From Pasteurella atlantica (GTDB taxonomy: Bacteria > Pseudomonadota > Gammaproteobacteria > Enterobacterales > Pasteurellaceae): 64,000 nt of DNA. The stretch covers positions 868,001 to 932,000 of the forward strand of contig NZ_OY856306.1 of assembly GCF_963693435.1 (NCBI RefSeq). The letters run 5' to 3'. The position numbers were made by a program, and so were the translations under genes. This document shows positions 17,578-26,657 of the stretch, one piece after another; the stretch's first letter is position 1; each line of letters begins with the position of its first letter. The notes beneath the pieces were generated by a model. The model worked only from the letters and a program-made list of their open reading frames with translations. It was not told the origin of the DNA and did not search any database.

Positions 17578-17627
17578 AAGAAACATATTGGTTGCTAATT
17601 TATAAAAAAGAAATTAATATGTTTCTT
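17578..17627. promoter_or_regulatory. Probable HipB operator: widely spaced 12-bp inverted repeat
   Basis: AAGAAACATATT (17578-17589) and its exact inverse AATATGTTTCTT (17616-17627) flank a promoter-sized interval 27 bp upstream of the HipB-like gene. HipB proteins repress their own operons by binding paired inverted sites. The role is inferred. Confidence 0.6.
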
Positions 17628-17653
17628 ATTTAGAGGGTAACTAAATATATACT

Positions 17654-17962
17654 ATGGATAATCTATTAACACAAATCAAAAATCGTCGTCTTCAACTAAA
17701 TTTACGACAAAAAGATATGCTTTTACGTGCAGGGATTACACGACAACAATATCAACGTTTAGAATCAAAAGGTAATCCTCGCTTAGATACTCTAGAACTG
17801 ATTGCAGAAGGATTAGAATGTGAATTGATGTTAATTTCTAACGAAAAATTACCTTTAGTAAAAGCAATTTTAAATAATGAAGCAGACATCCCATCTTCTC
17901 AACAAAAAATGGATGATGTTATTAACAACCCTTGGAAAAATTTATTAGGAGAGGATGAATGA
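17654..17962 (+). CDS. hipB: HipB-like antitoxin (Xre/Cro helix-turn-helix)
   Basis: This 102-residue protein has an N-terminal Cro/C1-type helix-turn-helix (LRQKDMLLRAGITRQQYQRL, then GNPRLDTLELIAEGLECELM). It precedes and overlaps the HipA-like kinase by 4 bp. The pair forms a type II toxin-antitoxin system in which the antitoxin dimer binds operator DNA and the kinase. The C-terminal extension (VINNPWKNLLGEDE) is acidic. It is located in the tail-to-tail gap between C7 and C8. Confidence 0.88.
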   Translation: MDNLLTQIKNRRLQLNLRQKDMLLRAGITRQQYQRLESKGNPRLDTLELIAEGLECELMLISNEKLPLVKAILNNEADIPSSQQKMDDVINNPWKNLLGEDE

Positions 17963-19221
17963 ATAAGATCATCGGTTTTTTAAAATTATCACTGCATAAT
18001 CAATTGGTTGGTTATTTAATCGGTTTTCAAAGTGGTAAAAATATACTGATATTCGATCCTGTATTTTATCACAATGAGCAACGTCCTACTCTCAGTTTAA
18101 TTACCCATCCCAATTTTCCTAATGCAAGTAAGTTACTTTCGACACAATGGAAACAACATCAAAGATTGCATCCATTGTTTTCGAATTTATTACCAGAAGG
18201 AGCATTGCGTAGTTTAATTTCTCATTCGCTAAAAATTCATCTAGATAATGAGTTTATGCTATTCTCCCACTTGGGTCAGGATTTACCCGGAGCATTAATT
18301 GCAACACCATTACATCCTGATGAAGTCCCGCCTTATATCCTTTCTCAATGTGAGCATTGCCAAATTTCACCAACTATGGATACAACATTAGAGAAACGTT
18401 TTTCCCTCGCTGGTGTACAGATGAAATTTTCTATGCAAGAGATTAACGGTCGATATACTGTTACTCACTCAGGTAAGCAAGGTGGTGATTGGATTATAAA
18501 AACGCCCTCAATACAACATCAGGCTGTTCCACAAAATGAATATTCAACGATGAAATTAGCCACCTTAACTGGTATAGATATTCCAGAGGTTCGCCTTATT
18601 CAACTCGGAAAACTTAATAATTTACCCTCAATTAATTTACCTGATGAAGAATTTGCTTATATGATTAAACGTTTTGATAGGAATAATGACAAGCGTATTC
18701 ACAGTGAAGATTTTGCTCAAATTCTCGTTAAATACCCACACGAAAAATATCAGGGAGCCAATTATGAACAAATTGGCAGAGTACTCTATCAGTATTCAGG
18801 TAATGGTTTAGCGGATGTGCAGCAATTTGCACGGCGTTTGTTAGTGAATATTTTATTAGCGAATGGTGATGCTCATTTAAAGAACTGGAGTTTACTGTAT
18901 GATAATAAATATACGCCGAGACTATCTCCTGCTTACGATATTGTGATGACAAGAGCCTATATAGAGAATGAAAAAAGTTTTGCACTTAATTTGGGTAGGA
19001 CTAAATACTGGTATGATGTAAATTTCTCTCATTTTGAATATTGGTCAAAAAAAGCAGATATTCCTTGGCGAGCAATCAAACCTCATTTGATAGATACATT
19101 AGATAAAGCGCGTATACAGTGGCATACAGCATTAAAAGAGTTACCAATGCTTGACTCTCATAAACAAATATTACAACAACATTGGAAAAGCTTGCACAAG
19201 GATTTTTCTATCATAAAATAA
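17959..19221 (+). CDS. hipA: HipA-like serine/threonine kinase toxin
   Basis: The 420-residue length is normal for HipA. Motifs in order are LFSNLLPEGALRSLI (N-terminal HipA domain, about residues 73-88), SLAGVQMKFS (ATP-loop region near 156), WIIKTPS, NEYSTMKLA, YMIKRFDR, HSEDFAQIL, NILLANGDAHLKNWSLLY (catalytic Asp near 309) and LSPAYDIV (metal-binding Asp). In E. coli, HipA phosphorylates glutamyl-tRNA synthetase and causes persistence; the target here is unknown. The kinase motifs look intact. An IS256-family element is inserted immediately behind the stop codon without damaging the gene. Confidence 0.92.
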   Translation: MNKIIGFLKLSLHNQLVGYLIGFQSGKNILIFDPVFYHNEQRPTLSLITHPNFPNASKLLSTQWKQHQRLHPLFSNLLPEGALRSLISHSLKIHLDNEFMLFSHLGQDLPGALIATPLHPDEVPPYILSQCEHCQISPTMDTTLEKRFSLAGVQMKFSMQEINGRYTVTHSGKQGGDWIIKTPSIQHQAVPQNEYSTMKLATLTGIDIPEVRLIQLGKLNNLPSINLPDEEFAYMIKRFDRNNDKRIHSEDFAQILVKYPHEKYQGANYEQIGRVLYQYSGNGLADVQQFARRLLVNILLANGDAHLKNWSLLYDNKYTPRLSPAYDIVMTRAYIENEKSFALNLGRTKYWYDVNFSHFEYWSKKADIPWRAIKPHLIDTLDKARIQWHTALKELPMLDSHKQILQQHWKSLHKDFSIIK

Positions 19222-20552
19222 ATTATTAGAGACTGTCTCCTAAACTGTGTAACTGCACTTTATTAAAGTTAGTTAAAGATAATCAGCTAAGCGATCATCA
19301 AACTCAATCATAAACTTATTGAGTGCTAATTTCCAGTCCCTAATTGGCATTGTCCATTTTTTAGAGGCATTTTGAATAGCCAGATAAACGACTTTTTTCG
19401 CAGAGTCATCCGTTGGGAATAATTTTCTCTTATTGATGACTTTGCGAATAACACTATTTACAGACTCAATAGCATTCGTCGTATAAATGGCTTTTCTTAT
19501 ATCTTCAGGGTAGTTAAACAAGGTATTCAGCTTATCCCAGTGTTTATACCAAGACCGTGATATTTGCGGATATTTATCATCATAAGTATTCGCAAAATTC
19601 TCTAATTCCTGCAAGGCTTCATCTTCTGTCACAGATTGATAAATTTTCTTTAAATCTCGAGCAACTGCTTTATAATCCTTATAAGGCACATATTTCATAG
19701 AATTACGCACCATATGAACAATACAAAGCTGGATTTTGGTTTTTGGATAAACGGTATTTATCGCATCAGGAAAGCCCGTTAAACCATCTATACAAGCAAT
19801 AAGAATATCCTTCACGCCTCGATTTTGTAATTCAGTCAGCACCCCTAACCAAAATTTAGCCCCTTCATTTTCAGACATCCACAAGCCTAAAAGCTCCTTT
19901 TGTCCTTGCATATTAATGCCTAAGGCAAGGTAAATTGCCTTATTAATCACACGTTTATCTTGACGGACTTTAACAACGATGCAGTCCAAATAAACAATAG
20001 GATAGACATCATCAAGCGGGCGAGATTGCCACTCTATAACATCATCTAATAGTGCATCTGTCACACGTGATACCAGTGTAGGTGAGACTTCAGTCCCATA
20101 CAGGTCTGACACGGTTTCAGTGATTTCACGGGTACTCATTCCTTGTGAATATAAATAGATAATTTTTGAGTCTAGTGTCGGTACTCTAGTTTGTCGTTTT
20201 TTAATGATTTCAGGCTCAAAAGTTCCCTCTCTATCACGTGGAGTATCGATAGAAAACTTACCCTCTTCAGAATATACTGTTTTGGTTGTAACGCCATTTC
20301 TAGCGTTACTTCCTTTACGAGTACCATTCTTTTGATAGCCTAGATGTGCATCTAATTCAGTATTGAGTGATTTCTCAAAGAAACGTTTATGCAATAGCTG
20401 AGTTGCATTTGCGATATCTTCTTGTGAATCTAGTTGCTCAAGTAGTGCATCGATTTGGTTGGTTAAATTTGCTTTTTTCATATTGGTATCCACCTTAATG
20501 TTTTTTGTATATTAAAGCAGATACACAGTTATTTTTATAGTCTCAATTATTA
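19221..20552 (-). mobile_element. Complete IS256-family element with 8-bp target duplication
   Basis: The element spans 19229-20544 (1316 bp) and is flanked by the direct repeat AATTATTA (19221-19228 and 20545-20552). The terminal inverted repeats share GAGACT, then TAACTGTGTA and CTGC. It carries one intact transposase gene. The clean target duplication and intact gene indicate a recent insertion in this gap. Confidence 0.92.
19273..20481 (-). CDS. IS256-family (Mutator-type) transposase
   Basis: The protein is 402 residues from the ATG at 20481, which has AAGGTGG as ribosome binding site; an upstream GTG at 20493 is less likely. It has DDE-type Mutator motifs: VYLDCIVVKVRQDKRVINKA around the first Asp, DILIACIDGLTGFPDAI around the second, and C-terminal YTTNAIESVNSVIRK with the Glu. 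LCIVHMVRN is also typical. It catalyses transposition of the surrounding element. Decayed relatives are present at 3731-3992 and 28297-28368. Confidence 0.93.
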   Translation of the reverse strand: MKKANLTNQIDALLEQLDSQEDIANATQLLHKRFFEKSLNTELDAHLGYQKNGTRKGSNARNGVTTKTVYSEEGKFSIDTPRDREGTFEPEIIKKRQTRVPTLDSKIIYLYSQGMSTREITETVSDLYGTEVSPTLVSRVTDALLDDVIEWQSRPLDDVYPIVYLDCIVVKVRQDKRVINKAIYLALGINMQGQKELLGLWMSENEGAKFWLGVLTELQNRGVKDILIACIDGLTGFPDAINTVYPKTKIQLCIVHMVRNSMKYVPYKDYKAVARDLKKIYQSVTEDEALQELENFANTYDDKYPQISRSWYKHWDKLNTLFNYPEDIRKAIYTTNAIESVNSVIRKVINKRKLFPTDDSAKKVVYLAIQNASKKWTMPIRDWKLALNKFMIEFDDRLADYL

Positions 20553-20577
20553 CACTATACCTCAAACTACATAAGTT

Positions 20578-20620
20578 AAAACCTGTATTGCCTAAAATAA
20601 CATAGGCAATACAGGTTTTT
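20578..20620. terminator. Cassette terminator at the C8 tail, extended stem
   Basis: The stem AAAACCTGTATTGCCT pairs with AGGCAATACAGGTTTT, three base pairs longer than in most copies. The same extended form is found at the C10 tail (24695-24737). Confidence 0.78.
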
Positions 20621-20704
20621 CATTTTCTTATTCAACCTCAAACAAACTTGCAAATTTTTGGAAAAATCTTACCGCTTGTTTAAGGTGAATTTTATGTTAT
20701 AAAA

Positions 20705-21781
20705 CTAGATAATATCTACTGTGATATCTGGATCGACGATCAACGCATTTCCAGCCTCATCAGTATATTTTACAAAGTCTTGCCCACCGTGGCTTTCGGT
20801 TTCAGTGGTTTTGGTGAAGCTGCCTTCTAAGTTCAGCCCATCTTTTGTCGAATGGCTACTCACAACTACTTTATGCGTATTATTACTAACAATTTGATCT
20901 AATATATGATCAGAAATAGTTACTGAAATATCAGGTCTATTAATAATTAATTCATTAATATTAGTAAGATCACTACCAGTTGGTACTTTAATTTCATCAT
21001 AAAACCACAATTTATCTATGCTTCCATCAGCACCAATATCCTGTTTCATATAGGTGAGTTTGCCTATATCATTATATTTATAGAACTCCATTTTATCTAC
21101 CGTATCATTAGCATCGAGATCATAATTTATTTGAACTCTTTCACCTTTTTCATATACATAACTATGAATTTGATTAATCGAACCATTCCCTCCCAAATCA
21201 ATAAAAGCCTTGATCAATTCTCCCTTATCATTATATTGATAGCTTTCAGTATAATTACTTTTGGTATCACCATTAGTATCAACATCAACGCCTATTTGAC
21301 GGTTACCATCATATTTTAGGTAATGAGTATGCTCAATATTACCATCAAGATTCTTATCATACTCACTTTTGATCACTTTATGACTACTATCATAAGTATA
21401 ATAAATATCACGATCTGCCTGTAAAGGATAGTCTCTTTCTTCTGATTTAATAGTATTACCAGAACCATCTATTGTATCAGTACGATACATAATTACCTTA
21501 CCATCAGAATATTTATCAATTTCAAATTTAATAGTTTGCGTTCCATCAGAATTATTAATGATTGTTCCTGCTTCTGTTGTTAATCGTCCACCATTAGGTT
21601 TTTGAATAGTCACCACTACAGAGTCTTGTTCTCCATTATCATCCATGTCTGTAAAAATTTTAGTTTTTATAGTGTCATTTCCACCATCATCTAATATAGT
21701 AGCCATCTCAGTTGTGGTGTCTGCAATACCGTCCCCATCCTTATCTAGTTCAGTGACTGTTGATACAGCGGAGAAGACGCC
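20705..21781 (-). CDS. Silent adhesin cassette C8 (early stop in head)
   Basis: The head reads ATG GGT TAG, a stop after two codons, then the frame is open for 358 codons to DITVDII; an internal ATG at 21706 is the first possible start. It is the shortest whole cassette. Repeats such as YDKNLDGNIEHTHYLKYDGN and YDLDANDTVDKMEFYKYND precede the common tail (LNLEGSFTKTTETESHGGQD). An uptake signal and the extended terminator lie behind it. Its pair partner is C9. Confidence 0.72.
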   Translation of the reverse strand, partial: GVFSAVSTVTELDKDGDGIADTTTEMATILDDGGNDTIKTKIFTDMDDNGEQDSVVVTIQKPNGGRLTTEAGTIINNSDGTQTIKFEIDKYSDGKVIMYRTDTIDGSGNTIKSEERDYPLQADRDIYYTYDSSHKVIKSEYDKNLDGNIEHTHYLKYDGNRQIGVDVDTNGDTKSNYTESYQYNDKGELIKAFIDLGGNGSINQIHSYVYEKGERVQINYDLDANDTVDKMEFYKYNDIGKLTYMKQDIGADGSIDKLWFYDEIKVPTGSDLTNINELIINRPDISVTISDHILDQIVSNNTHKVVVSSHSTKDGLNLEGSFTKTTETESHGGQDFVKYTDEAGNALIVDPDITVDII

Positions 21782-22142
21782 CTAACCCATTGATTTGATT
21801 ATGTTTTAAAGTTTTGTGTAATAGTGGTATTAAAATGTGTAGGTTGGATATGTTTGTGCAAAAAACATCCTTTTTAAAGGGATTTTCTTGATTAATGAAA
21901 AATAAAATTTTTACTATTTTAATGTCGTTTATGGATTTTAATTTTTTAGATAATCAGTATTTGGATGAAATATTTTAATGATAGGGCGTTTGATATTTAA
22001 ATTTATACTAATTATTTATGTAAATATAAGTACTTCTTCATTTATTTTTTACCACAACTATTTTCTCAAAACAGTGTCATTTTATAGAGAAAAAAGGAAC
22101 TTACAGTTAATTTTAAAATTTAAATAAAATGCATTTAAATCA
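21782..22142. other. Head-to-head spacer between C8 and C9
   Basis: This is the most diverged copy of the conserved spacer. The palindrome is broken (AATCAGTATTTGGATGA). It contains no gene. Confidence 0.55.
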
Positions 22143-23831
22143 ATGCGTTACATGCTCTTCTCCGCTGTATCAACAGTCACTGAACTAGACAAGGATGGAG
22201 ATGGCACGCCAGAGCTTATAACGACTAAAAAAGATACTGATGGTGACGGCAAAGACGACACAATTACAGTATCAGAAGATATTAACGATGATGGTACCAT
22301 TGATAAGGTCACCACAACTGTTGATATGAATGAAGACGGTAAACCTGAAAAAGTCACTGAAATAGTGAAAAATGCGGATGGCTCTACCACTACCACAACG
22401 CAAGAAGATACAAATGGTAATGGGACGTTAGAAACTAAATCTATTGCAGAAGATAAAGACAGTGATGGAAATCCTGAAAAAACAGTCACAACTATTGAAG
22501 ACTCAAAAGGCAGAATTACGTCTACAGAAACCGCCACAGACCAAGATAGTGATGGACATCCTGAAGAAATAATCACTGTTAAAACTTCTTTTAGTCCAAA
22601 GTCAGGTATAAACCCTAAAACAACCACTACTGTGGAAAGAGATACTAATGATGATGGAGAATTAGACAAAATCATTGATGTTACTCATGTTAGTCGAGCT
22701 GGGTTTGTAACGACAGAAAAAGGAGAAGTTCTTTATCGTGCAGCAGATGGTTCAAAAGCTATCAAGTATACCAATGACAAAAATAATGAGGTCAGAACAG
22801 AGGTTGTAGATGAAAATGGTCGCACCATAAGAATTGAAACTGATTATCAGGGTGATGGAAAAATTGATAGTATTACTACAATTGAGCGTGATGAAGAGAA
22901 TCATCAAGTAAAATATCTCCATGATAGTAATGGTAACAGTACAATCGATAAGGATGAAGTTATTGAGGTTTATACTATGGATGAGAATAACGAATACGAA
23001 ATCGGTAGAGTTCGTAGTATTGGAACCGAAGAGAATATCAACCAGATAAATGAGTTTACTTATGGCAAGTTATGGAATTTATACACCTATGACTATAATA
23101 ACGATGGTCAAAAAGATTGGTATAACTTCTCACTTTATAATGAAAAAGGACAATTTGTAGAGCAACGTAGAGGAAAATACTACGACGGACTTGAAGATAT
23201 TACGGATATTAAAGATGTGGTAGGAACGGATACTATTTCAGTAAGTGGTAATACATATGAATATAATGATGAAGGACGTATGTCTGTTCGTTCTAATTAT
23301 GCATCTGTTAAAGATATAGCTACTGATAAAGTATCTAGTGAGCATTTTTATGAGTATGATAATTCAACAGATCTACTTACAAAAGAAACCGTATATAATG
23401 GGCATATAGAAGATAATAAGGTATCAACTATATCGCATTATGAATATAATAACTCTGAACAGAAAGTTGCTCGTTATTATGATAATCTCCAAGATGGTGA
23501 GAATGTAGATCAAATAAATGTCTATGGAAATCATACAGTATCTGAGTCGGAAAAATTTGATATATCTGGAATGAAAAATATCTACTTCAATAAAGAGGAT
23601 GTAACACTCACTATCACCGATGACACACTAGATAAAATTGCTAATGATGTAAATAGTCATAAAGTAGTTATAAGTAGCTCGAAATCAGGTGATGAATTAA
23701 GATTAGAGGGTAACTTCACCAAAACCACTGAAACCGAAAGCCACGGTGGTCAAGACTATGTGAAATACACAGATGAGGCTGGTAATGCATTGATTGTAGA
23801 CCCAGATATCTCTGTCGCTGTTGTGTCATAA
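22143..23831 (+). CDS. Silent adhesin cassette C9, sister of the expressed C-terminus
   Basis: The frame is 562 residues with an ATG head (MRYMLFSAVSTVTELDKDGD) and no Shine-Dalgarno. From the STVTE core to the final VVS it aligns without gaps to residues 994-1548 of the complete adhesin; by hand I count about 47 substitutions, so identity is a little above 90 percent. The 3' flank is also shared, including TCATAATATTGAATCAACTT and the uptake signal. It is thus the closest silent relative of the module now in the expression locus. It differs from the other cassettes in its middle part (VTHVSRAGFVTTEKGEVLYR) and in ending in DISVAVVS. Confidence 0.8.
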   Translation: MRYMLFSAVSTVTELDKDGDGTPELITTKKDTDGDGKDDTITVSEDINDDGTIDKVTTTVDMNEDGKPEKVTEIVKNADGSTTTTTQEDTNGNGTLETKSIAEDKDSDGNPEKTVTTIEDSKGRITSTETATDQDSDGHPEEIITVKTSFSPKSGINPKTTTTVERDTNDDGELDKIIDVTHVSRAGFVTTEKGEVLYRAADGSKAIKYTNDKNNEVRTEVVDENGRTIRIETDYQGDGKIDSITTIERDEENHQVKYLHDSNGNSTIDKDEVIEVYTMDENNEYEIGRVRSIGTEENINQINEFTYGKLWNLYTYDYNNDGQKDWYNFSLYNEKGQFVEQRRGKYYDGLEDITDIKDVVGTDTISVSGNTYEYNDEGRMSVRSNYASVKDIATDKVSSEHFYEYDNSTDLLTKETVYNGHIEDNKVSTISHYEYNNSEQKVARYYDNLQDGENVDQINVYGNHTVSESEKFDISGMKNIYFNKEDVTLTITDDTLDKIANDVNSHKVVISSSKSGDELRLEGNFTKTTETESHGGQDYVKYTDEAGNALIVDPDISVAVVS

Positions 23832-23911
23832 TATTGAATCAACTTCACCTTAAACAAGCGGTAAGATGTTTAGAATATTTTGCAACTTTGTTTGAGGTTG
23901 AATAAGAAAAT

Positions 23912-23946
23912 AAAAACCTGTATTGTTTTGGCAATACAGGTTTTTT
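23912..23946. terminator. Conserved cassette terminator after C9
   Basis: The stem AAAACCTGTATTG / CAATACAGGTTTT is followed by TT. Confidence 0.8.
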
Positions 23947-23985
23947 ATGTCTCAAATATTCTCAAAAAAAACAATCCACCAAAGG

Positions 23986-24273
23986 CTAATCAACCCTTGA
24001 TTTTAAATTCTGATACACCGCATTTTTATCTCGTCGTCCAACAGCTAAAACATAAACAACAAGCTCATTATCAATTACTTCATAAACAAGACGATAGCCC
24101 ACCGTTCTCAGTTTAATCTTATAAACTGCACGATAACCACTTAACTTTGCGGATGGAACATGTGGATTTTCAAGACGTTCCCGTAATTTTTGTTTAAATT
24201 GTGCTTGAATATTGGGAGGCGTCTTTTTCCATTCTTTTAATGCAATTGGTAAAAACTTTAAACTATAGCTCAT
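23986..24273 (-). CDS. RelE/StbE-family toxin
   Basis: The 95-residue protein starts at the ATG at 24273; a TTG one codon upstream is ignored. It carries the RelE/StbE pattern: LKFLPIALKEWKKTPPNIQAQ, KLRERLENPHVPSAKLSGYR, then YKIKLRTVGYRLVYEVID and VVYVLAVGRRDKNAVY, with the conserved Arg/Tyr/Arg residues of mRNA-cleaving RelE toxins. It overlaps the upstream antitoxin gene. The pair lies tail-to-tail between C9 and C10. Confidence 0.9.
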   Translation of the reverse strand: MSYSLKFLPIALKEWKKTPPNIQAQFKQKLRERLENPHVPSAKLSGYRAVYKIKLRTVGYRLVYEVIDNELVVYVLAVGRRDKNAVYQNLKSRVD

Positions 24274-24514
24274 CAATATCTACCGTTATCGCAGTGGATA
24301 ATTCTGCTCTACGTTTATCTACTATCTGAGATAATTCATACTCATCAAAAATATCCATTAAAAACTCATACATTTCAGTAGGCACCAAATAAGCTGTCGG
24401 TTTATTGTGATTTAAAATTGCAATTGCGGTACCTTCCGCTTCATTTAATAAAGCGGTAGGATTCTTTTTTAATTCAGAAATGCTGGCTGAATTTTCAGCT
24501 AATACTTTCATCAT
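24263..24514 (-). CDS. Phd/YefM (StbD-like) antitoxin
   Basis: This 83-residue protein shows the Phd/YefM signature: SASISELKKNPTALLNEAEG, then AIAILNHNKPTAYLVPTEMY. The C-terminus is acidic (ITVDIDEL). It is translationally coupled to the toxin gene by an 11-bp overlap. Antitoxins of this class neutralise RelE-type toxins and repress their own promoter. Confidence 0.9.
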   Translation of the reverse strand: MMKVLAENSASISELKKNPTALLNEAEGTAIAILNHNKPTAYLVPTEMYEFLMDIFDEYELSQIVDKRRAELSTAITVDIDEL

Positions 24515-24606
24515 AATATAAGACCTTAATAAAGCATTTAATTTAGGGCTTATTATAGTACTAAATAAATTAAATTACTATTTTTTTAACTGTATTGGTT
24601 GATATA

Positions 24607-24685
24607 AAAAATCTGTGCTACTTATCATAAATAACACAGATTTTGGATGTAGTATTCAAATAGAGATAGGGGGTATTCTATCTCT
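24607..24685. terminator. Two hairpins between the StbDE-like operon and cassette C10
   Basis: AAAATCTGTG pairs with CACAGATTTT (24608-24644), and AGAGATAG pairs with CTATCTCT (24663-24685). They lie in a 180-bp gap with no gene. The first is terminator-like. Confidence 0.45.
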
Positions 24686-24694
24686 ACATAAGTT

Positions 24695-24737
24695 AAAACC
24701 TGTATTGCCTAAAATAACATAGGCAATACAGGTTTTT
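24695..24737. terminator. Cassette terminator at the C10 tail, extended stem
   Basis: The stem AAAACCTGTATTGCCT / AGGCAATACAGGTTTT matches the one at the C8 tail, an additional sign that tail regions are exchanged between cassettes. Confidence 0.78.
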
Positions 24738-24821
24738 AATTTTCTTATTCAACCTCAAACAAACTTGCAAATTTTAAGAAAAATCTTACCGCTTGTTTAA
24801 GGTGAATATGATGTTACCAAA

Positions 24822-26657
24822 CTAGATAATATCTACCGTGATATCAGGGTCTACGATCAACGCATTTCCAGCCTCATCTGTGTACTTCACATAATCTTGA
24901 CCACTGTGAGATTCTGTTTCTGCTGTTTTGGTGAAGTTGCCGTCTAGGTGTAGCTTATCACCTGATTTTGAGCTATTTACAATTACTTTATGGCTATTGT
25001 TATCATTAGCGATTTCATCTAGTACATTATCAGAAATTGTAACTGAAAGATTATCTTTGTGAATGTAGATATTTTTAAGACCAGACAAATACTCTGGTTC
25101 AACGTTTTCTATATTTTCATAAAAATATAACTTGTCAGCATATCCATCATTATTAGTGTCTCTAGACTCTTGACTTAAATTACCAAAATCATCATAGTTT
25201 CGATTATATACGGCATCAAATGTACCATCATTATCTTTATCATACTCTTTTTTAATGAGTTGTCCTTTATCATTGAACTCTCTGATATGATAGCTATCTA
25301 TTTCTCCATCATTATCTTTATCAAAAGATATTTTGATAACTTGACCTTTATCATTGTATTCAAATGATTCATTACTATCTATTTCTCCATCATTAGTCTT
25401 GTCATACAGTCTTTTAATAAGCTGATTTTTGTCATTGTATTCTCTGATTTCAGATTTATTTATTTCTCCATCATTATCTGTGTCAAACTCTCTTTTAATA
25501 AGCAGACCTTTATCATTATATTCATAATATCTGACTTCATCAGTAATATTATCATTATCATTATCAAAGTCTTTTTTAATAGTTTTACCCTTATCATTTG
25601 GTTCATAAGTTTTAACACTATCTATGATCCCATCAGCATTATTATCATCGTATGCTTTAATTAAGTTACCATAAATATCATATTCATACTCTGATGTACT
25701 ATCAACTTTACCATCATTGTTTTTATCACTATTTGATTTTATGAGCTGATTTTTGTCGTTAAATTCATAAGTAGAAGATTTATCAGGAGTACCATCAGCA
25801 TCAAGGTCTGTTGATGCTTTAGTCGCATTACCTTTTTCATCAAACTCACGAGTAATGATTTGGTCTGTTTTTCCATCCGCATCTAAATCAATGTCTGTTT
25901 CAACAGCATTACCATGCTCATCGAATTTGTTAGTCTTAATAACATCAGGTTTTCCATTGGCATTTTTATCAATGTTTTCAACAGTGTTATTACCGAGTTT
26001 ATCAAACTCACGTGTAGTAATGCTGTCTGTTGTACCATCATTATTCACATCGTATTCTGATTTAAGCACATTACCGTCTTTATCTAACGTATCGGTTCTA
26101 CCGCTGATGGCTTTTCCATTCGAGTATTTATCTACGTCATAGTCGATTACTAGATTGCCATCTTTACCTTCAGTGATTTTACCTGTTTCTGTTGTCACTG
26201 TTTTGTTTGGATGTTCAATGGTGACAACCACTTCATCCAATGCACCTTCATCATCTGTGTTAATAAACTCTTTAGTGATTTTGGTTCCATCTCTTTCAGT
26301 GGTAGATTCAGTCACGGTTTCAAAGGTTCCATCATGGTCTTTATCGACTGAAACAATGGTTCTTTCAGGTTTACCGTCTTGGTTTTTATCAATGTAGGTG
26401 GTTTCAACAATTTCACCTGTAATAGCATCTTTTGTGGTCACAATTACTTTTTCAGGTGTATCGTTGCCATCCATATCAACAGTAGTTCTACTGATATCAA
26501 CAGTTCCATCGTCATCCAAATCCTTAGCGACTGTGACGGTATCAACTTTACCATCTCCATCCGTATCTAACTCGGTTTTTATCACTTCAGGAGTACCGTC
26601 TGCATCTGCATCGTTTTCAGTGACTGTTGATACAGCGGAGGATAGGTTGTAACACAT
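24822..26657 (-). CDS. Silent adhesin cassette C10 (C-terminal module)
   Basis: The frame is 611 residues with an ATG head (MCYNLSSAVSTVTENDADAD) and no Shine-Dalgarno. The first 300 or so residues match C6 with only scattered changes. The next 230 residues are a different, very regular repeat set (DKDNDGEIDSYHIREFNDKG). The tail SGDKLHLDGNFTKTAETESH... DITVDII is common. This makes it a clear mosaic of shared ends and a private middle. An uptake signal lies behind the stop codon. Confidence 0.75.
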   Translation of the reverse strand: MCYNLSSAVSTVTENDADADGTPEVIKTELDTDGDGKVDTVTVAKDLDDDGTVDISRTTVDMDGNDTPEKVIVTTKDAITGEIVETTYIDKNQDGKPERTIVSVDKDHDGTFETVTESTTERDGTKITKEFINTDDEGALDEVVVTIEHPNKTVTTETGKITEGKDGNLVIDYDVDKYSNGKAISGRTDTLDKDGNVLKSEYDVNNDGTTDSITTREFDKLGNNTVENIDKNANGKPDVIKTNKFDEHGNAVETDIDLDADGKTDQIITREFDEKGNATKASTDLDADGTPDKSSTYEFNDKNQLIKSNSDKNNDGKVDSTSEYEYDIYGNLIKAYDDNNADGIIDSVKTYEPNDKGKTIKKDFDNDNDNITDEVRYYEYNDKGLLIKREFDTDNDGEINKSEIREYNDKNQLIKRLYDKTNDGEIDSNESFEYNDKGQVIKISFDKDNDGEIDSYHIREFNDKGQLIKKEYDKDNDGTFDAVYNRNYDDFGNLSQESRDTNNDGYADKLYFYENIENVEPEYLSGLKNIYIHKDNLSVTISDNVLDEIANDNNSHKVIVNSSKSGDKLHLDGNFTKTAETESHSGQDYVKYTDEAGNALIVDPDITVDII

